A stretch of 36,347 nucleotides of DNA from the NCBI GenBank assembly GCA_044356865.1, contig JBIKVN010000004.1, positions 1 through 36,347 on the forward strand, in the 5' to 3' direction. This DNA comes from JBEIUL01 sp044356865. Lineage in GTDB: Bacteria > Planctomycetota > Phycisphaerae > Phycisphaerales > SM1A02. The notes under the pieces were generated by a model that was given only the letters and a program-made list of their open reading frames with translations, was not told the origin of the DNA and did not search any database. Position numbers and translations under genes: made by a program. Positions 33,956-36,347 of the stretch are shown here, one piece after another; position 1 is the stretch's first letter, and every line of letters starts with the position of its first letter.

Positions 33956-36178
33956 ATGAAGCCGTTCCCTATGGACGATTCCCCCGCGCCGTCGATCGCG
34001 TCCGGCCCCACGACCGGCTTCGCCCCCGCGCTCGCGGTCGCGGCGTGGCTGGCCGCGGCGCTCCTCACCCTCGGGCTCGCCGCCCGCTGGACCGGCGACG
34101 CCCCGCCGGTCACCCGCGAGGCCCTCGAGGCGATCGGGGCCGGCGGATCGGTCGCGGCCCTGTGGCTCGCGGCGGCGCTCGGGTTGGGCGTCACGCTGCG
34201 GAAGGTCCTCGGGCTCGAGCGCAAGCGATTCCCGGTGCGGACGCCGCTCTTGGGGCTGGTCCTGGGCGTGGCGGCGATGCTTTCGCTCGATTCGCTGCTG
34301 GCCACCCTCGGCCTGCTCGGCGCGGCGGGCGGGCTGGGGGCCTGGGGGGTCGTGGCGTTCGGGATCGTCCTGCTCGTGCGGCACCTGCGCGACCTCGAGC
34401 GGGGCGGCGAGGCGACCCTGCGGCGCCGCGTCTCGCTGCCGACGCTGGTCGCGTTCGCCGCCGGCGGACCGCCGGCCGGCATCCTGCTGCTGGCCGCCGC
34501 GAGCGAGCCGGGCTTCCTCTGGTCGAGCGAGTTCGGCGGCTACGACGCCCTCTCGTACCACCTGCAATTGCCGAAGGAATGGATGCAGCTCGGACGCCTC
34601 GCGACGCTCGAGCACAACGTCTACTCGGCGTTCCCCTCGTTCGTCGAGGCGGCGTTCCTGCACGTGTTCCTGCTGTCCGGCGGACCGGCTCCCGGGGCGA
34701 TCGCCTGCCAGATGCTGGTCGCGTTCCTTACGCTGGCGGCGGCGGCGACGGTCGGGACGCTGGCCGCCGGGGCGTGCCCGCCCGCGACGCGACCCCTCGG
34801 CTTCGCGGTCGGTGCGGTCGCCTACCTCGGCACGCCGTGGACGGTCGTGGTGGGAAGCCTCGCCTACAACGACGGCGTCGTCGCGCTGCTGCTCGCCGGC
34901 GGTTTCCTTCTCGTGCGGCCGCTGCGGGGCGACGCGTCGTGGCGGACGCCGGCGGCGCTCGGGCTGGTCGCCGGCGCGGCGTGCGGCGCGAAACTGTCGG
35001 CGGTGGGATTCGTCGCGGTGCCCGCCGCGCTCGTCGCGGTCGCGTGCGCCCCGCGGCGGAAGGCCGTCGCGATCGCGACCTTCGCGCTCGCCGCGGCGAT
35101 CCCGCTCGTGCCCTGGCTCGCCCGCAACGCGCTCGCGACGGGAAATCCGGTGTTTCCCTTCGCGACGGGACTCTTCGGGACGGGATGGTGGACGCTCGAA
35201 CAGGCCGAGATCTTCCGCGCCGCGCACGGACCCGCGGGCGGCCCCGTCGAGGGCCTCGGCCGGCTCGTGGGCCAATGGCTCGCCTACGGGTGGGGCGACG
35301 CCCCGCTCGACGCGACCGGCCGGCCCGAACCGTGGAAGCCGCTCTGGTCGGCGCTGCCGGCGCTCGGCCTGGTCGGGGTCGCGACGCTGGCGTTCGCCGG
35401 TCGCCGGCGGCTGCGGGCCAACGGAGGGCTGCTTGCCGCGACGCTGGTGGTGCAGGCGGCCTTCTGGCTCTTCCTCACGCACCGGCAGTCGCGGTTTCTC
35501 CTGCCGAGCGCGGTGCCGCTGGCGATCGCGACCGGCGGGCTGGTTCGGCTGCTCGGGAAGCGCCCGGCCCCGGCCGCCCGGGCCGCGGTCGCGCTGCTGG
35601 CCGTCGCGTTCGGCCTCGCGGTCCCGTGGACCTACTCCCGCGAGGGCCGCATCGGCGAGGTGCACGCGCCGTCGCTCTTCGTGGGCGGGCTCGAGAACCT
35701 CGACGGGCGGATGACGCTTCGCCTGCTCGACGCGGAGCCGGACCTCGAGAAGCAGGCCGCGACGCTCGCCCTCGCCCCGCGGGCGTTCTGGACCAACTTC
35801 TGGATCCCCCAGATCACCGGCCCCGACGCGCCCGACGCCAAGGTACTGCTGCTGGGCGAGGCGGCGCCGTTCCGGATCTACGGGAACACCACCTACGCGA
35901 CGGTCTGGGACCGCGGCCCGCTCGAGCGACTCGCCGAGGATCCCGGGATCGAGCCCGGGCGCTGGGCGGAACGGCTGCGCGGGCAAGGCTATCGCTTCGC
36001 GATTATCGACCTGGGCATGCTCGACCGGTGGGCGGCCAGCGGCTGGCTCGACCCGAACCTCGCCCCCGAGCGGATGGGGGCGTTCCTGCGGTCGGTCACC
36101 GTCGTGCAGACCTTCCCGAACCGCTCGCTGCTGGTCGATCTCGCCCCACCGCCGCCTCAGCTTCCCGCGGGCGGCTGA
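33956..36178 (+). CDS. Polytopic membrane protein, glycosyltransferase-39-like
   Basis: 740 aa with a dozen or so hydrophobic segments between about residues 20 and 560, then a soluble C-terminal domain of about 180 residues. SEFGGYDALSYHLQLPKEWM near residue 190 is the kind of luminal acidic loop and YH motif seen in lipid-linked sugar transferases of the GT39/ArnT/PMT superfamily, and WLARNALATGNPVFPFATG is a typical loop of that group. It would transfer a sugar from a polyprenyl carrier outside the membrane; acceptor unknown. ATG 33956 was chosen because the first membrane segment then begins near residue 22; an ATG at 33971 is also possible. No strong ribosome site. The stop overlaps the convergent partial gene by 22 bp. 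Confidence 0.8.
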   Translation: MKPFPMDDSPAPSIASGPTTGFAPALAVAAWLAAALLTLGLAARWTGDAPPVTREALEAIGAGGSVAALWLAAALGLGVTLRKVLGLERKRFPVRTPLLGLVLGVAAMLSLDSLLATLGLLGAAGGLGAWGVVAFGIVLLVRHLRDLERGGEATLRRRVSLPTLVAFAAGGPPAGILLLAAASEPGFLWSSEFGGYDALSYHLQLPKEWMQLGRLATLEHNVYSAFPSFVEAAFLHVFLLSGGPAPGAIACQMLVAFLTLAAAATVGTLAAGACPPATRPLGFAVGAVAYLGTPWTVVVGSLAYNDGVVALLLAGGFLLVRPLRGDASWRTPAALGLVAGAACGAKLSAVGFVAVPAALVAVACAPRRKAVAIATFALAAAIPLVPWLARNALATGNPVFPFATGLFGTGWWTLEQAEIFRAAHGPAGGPVEGLGRLVGQWLAYGWGDAPLDATGRPEPWKPLWSALPALGLVGVATLAFAGRRRLRANGGLLAATLVVQAAFWLFLTHRQSRFLLPSAVPLAIATGGLVRLLGKRPAPAARAAVALLAVAFGLAVPWTYSREGRIGEVHAPSLFVGGLENLDGRMTLRLLDAEPDLEKQAATLALAPRAFWTNFWIPQITGPDAPDAKVLLLGEAAPFRIYGNTTYATVWDRGPLERLAEDPGIEPGRWAERLRGQGYRFAIIDLGMLDRWAASGWLDPNLAPERMGAFLRSVTVVQTFPNRSLLVDLAPPPPQLPAGG

Positions 36179-36347
36179 AGGCTCGCGGCGATCGCGAGCC
36201 AGGTGAGGGCCCCGAGGGCAAGCACGCCGAAGGCGAACGCCAGGATCCCCAGGGTCCGGCCGCGCGATGCGGCGGCCGCGAGTTGCTGCTCGAGGGTGAT
36301 CTCACGGGGGCTTGGCCCGCGCGGGGCCGGGGGTTCGCGCGGGGCGG
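36157..36347 (-). CDS. Membrane protein, C-terminal part (cut by window edge)
   Basis: The minus strand is open from the window edge to a TGA at 36159-36157. The visible 62 or so residues run from a Pro/Arg-rich part (PREPPAPRGPSPREITLEQQ) through ASRGRTLGI to a membrane segment (LAFAFGVLALGALTWLAIAA) and end SLQPPAGS. The reading frame has no stop over 190 bases and the composition fits a real C-terminal membrane anchor, but the N-terminus is outside. Its last 22 bp overlap the 3' end of the convergent glycosyltransferase-like gene. Family not recognised. Confidence 0.6.
   Translation of the reverse strand, partial: APREPPAPRGPSPREITLEQQLAAAASRGRTLGILAFAFGVLALGALTWLAIAASLQPPAGS

Overview
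The window looks like a chromosomal piece of a high-GC planctomycete, most likely of the Phycisphaerae/Phycisphaerales type. The basis is family content: short dockerin-like C-termini ending in a GWGxCP-type motif, PEP-CTERM-like tails with Arg-rich ends, a choice-of-anchor-B protein with thrombospondin-type-3 and FG-GAP repeats, and an ECF sigma factor next to a Ser/Thr kinase with a beta-propeller. This is inference from families; no rRNA is present to confirm it.

Left part (1-13965), almost all on the minus strand, is a secreted/surface-protein region. It begins with four tandem paralogous C-type-lectin proteins with dockerin-like tails (the first cut by the window edge). Next comes about 1 kb without protein genes holding an AT-rich island, a plus-strand promoter candidate and a roughly 380-nt segment with many stem-loops closed by a long-range 9-bp helix: an unclassified structured RNA candidate and the most interesting item here. 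tRNA-Tyr(GUA), a PEP-CTERM-like protein, tRNA-Thr(UGU), a 1816-aa choice-of-anchor-B protein with two FG-GAP propellers, a second PEP-CTERM-like protein and a double beta-helix dockerin protein follow.

Centre (14239-27526) is regulatory and housekeeping: an ECF sigma factor and a transmembrane Ser/Thr kinase with WD40-like repeats, then mnmG (overlapping the kinase gene by 55 bp) and a leucyl aminopeptidase on the plus strand. Facing them is a translationally coupled pair, a low-molecular-weight phosphatase with the YwlE-type CTGNTCRS loop followed by rpiB. Two small plus-strand genes, a minus-strand zinc-ribbon membrane protein and dnaN follow. A redox group comes next: a His-rich secreted redoxin, a stand-alone DsbD N-terminal-domain protein and a divergent rhodanese-like lipoprotein.

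From 27558 to 28251 lies an array of four near-identical 166-167 bp units plus a fifth partial unit, rich in palindromes, between two convergent genes. The right part (28253-36347) has a minus-strand group (an NAD(P)-dependent epimerase fused to a degenerate HAD domain, ilvE, and a zinc-ribbon membrane protein), a flagellar regulation group (fliW, csrA and an uncharacterised gene), a plus-strand polytopic glycosyltransferase-like protein, and a partial membrane protein at the edge.

No CRISPR array, transposase, integrase or reverse transcriptase was seen.
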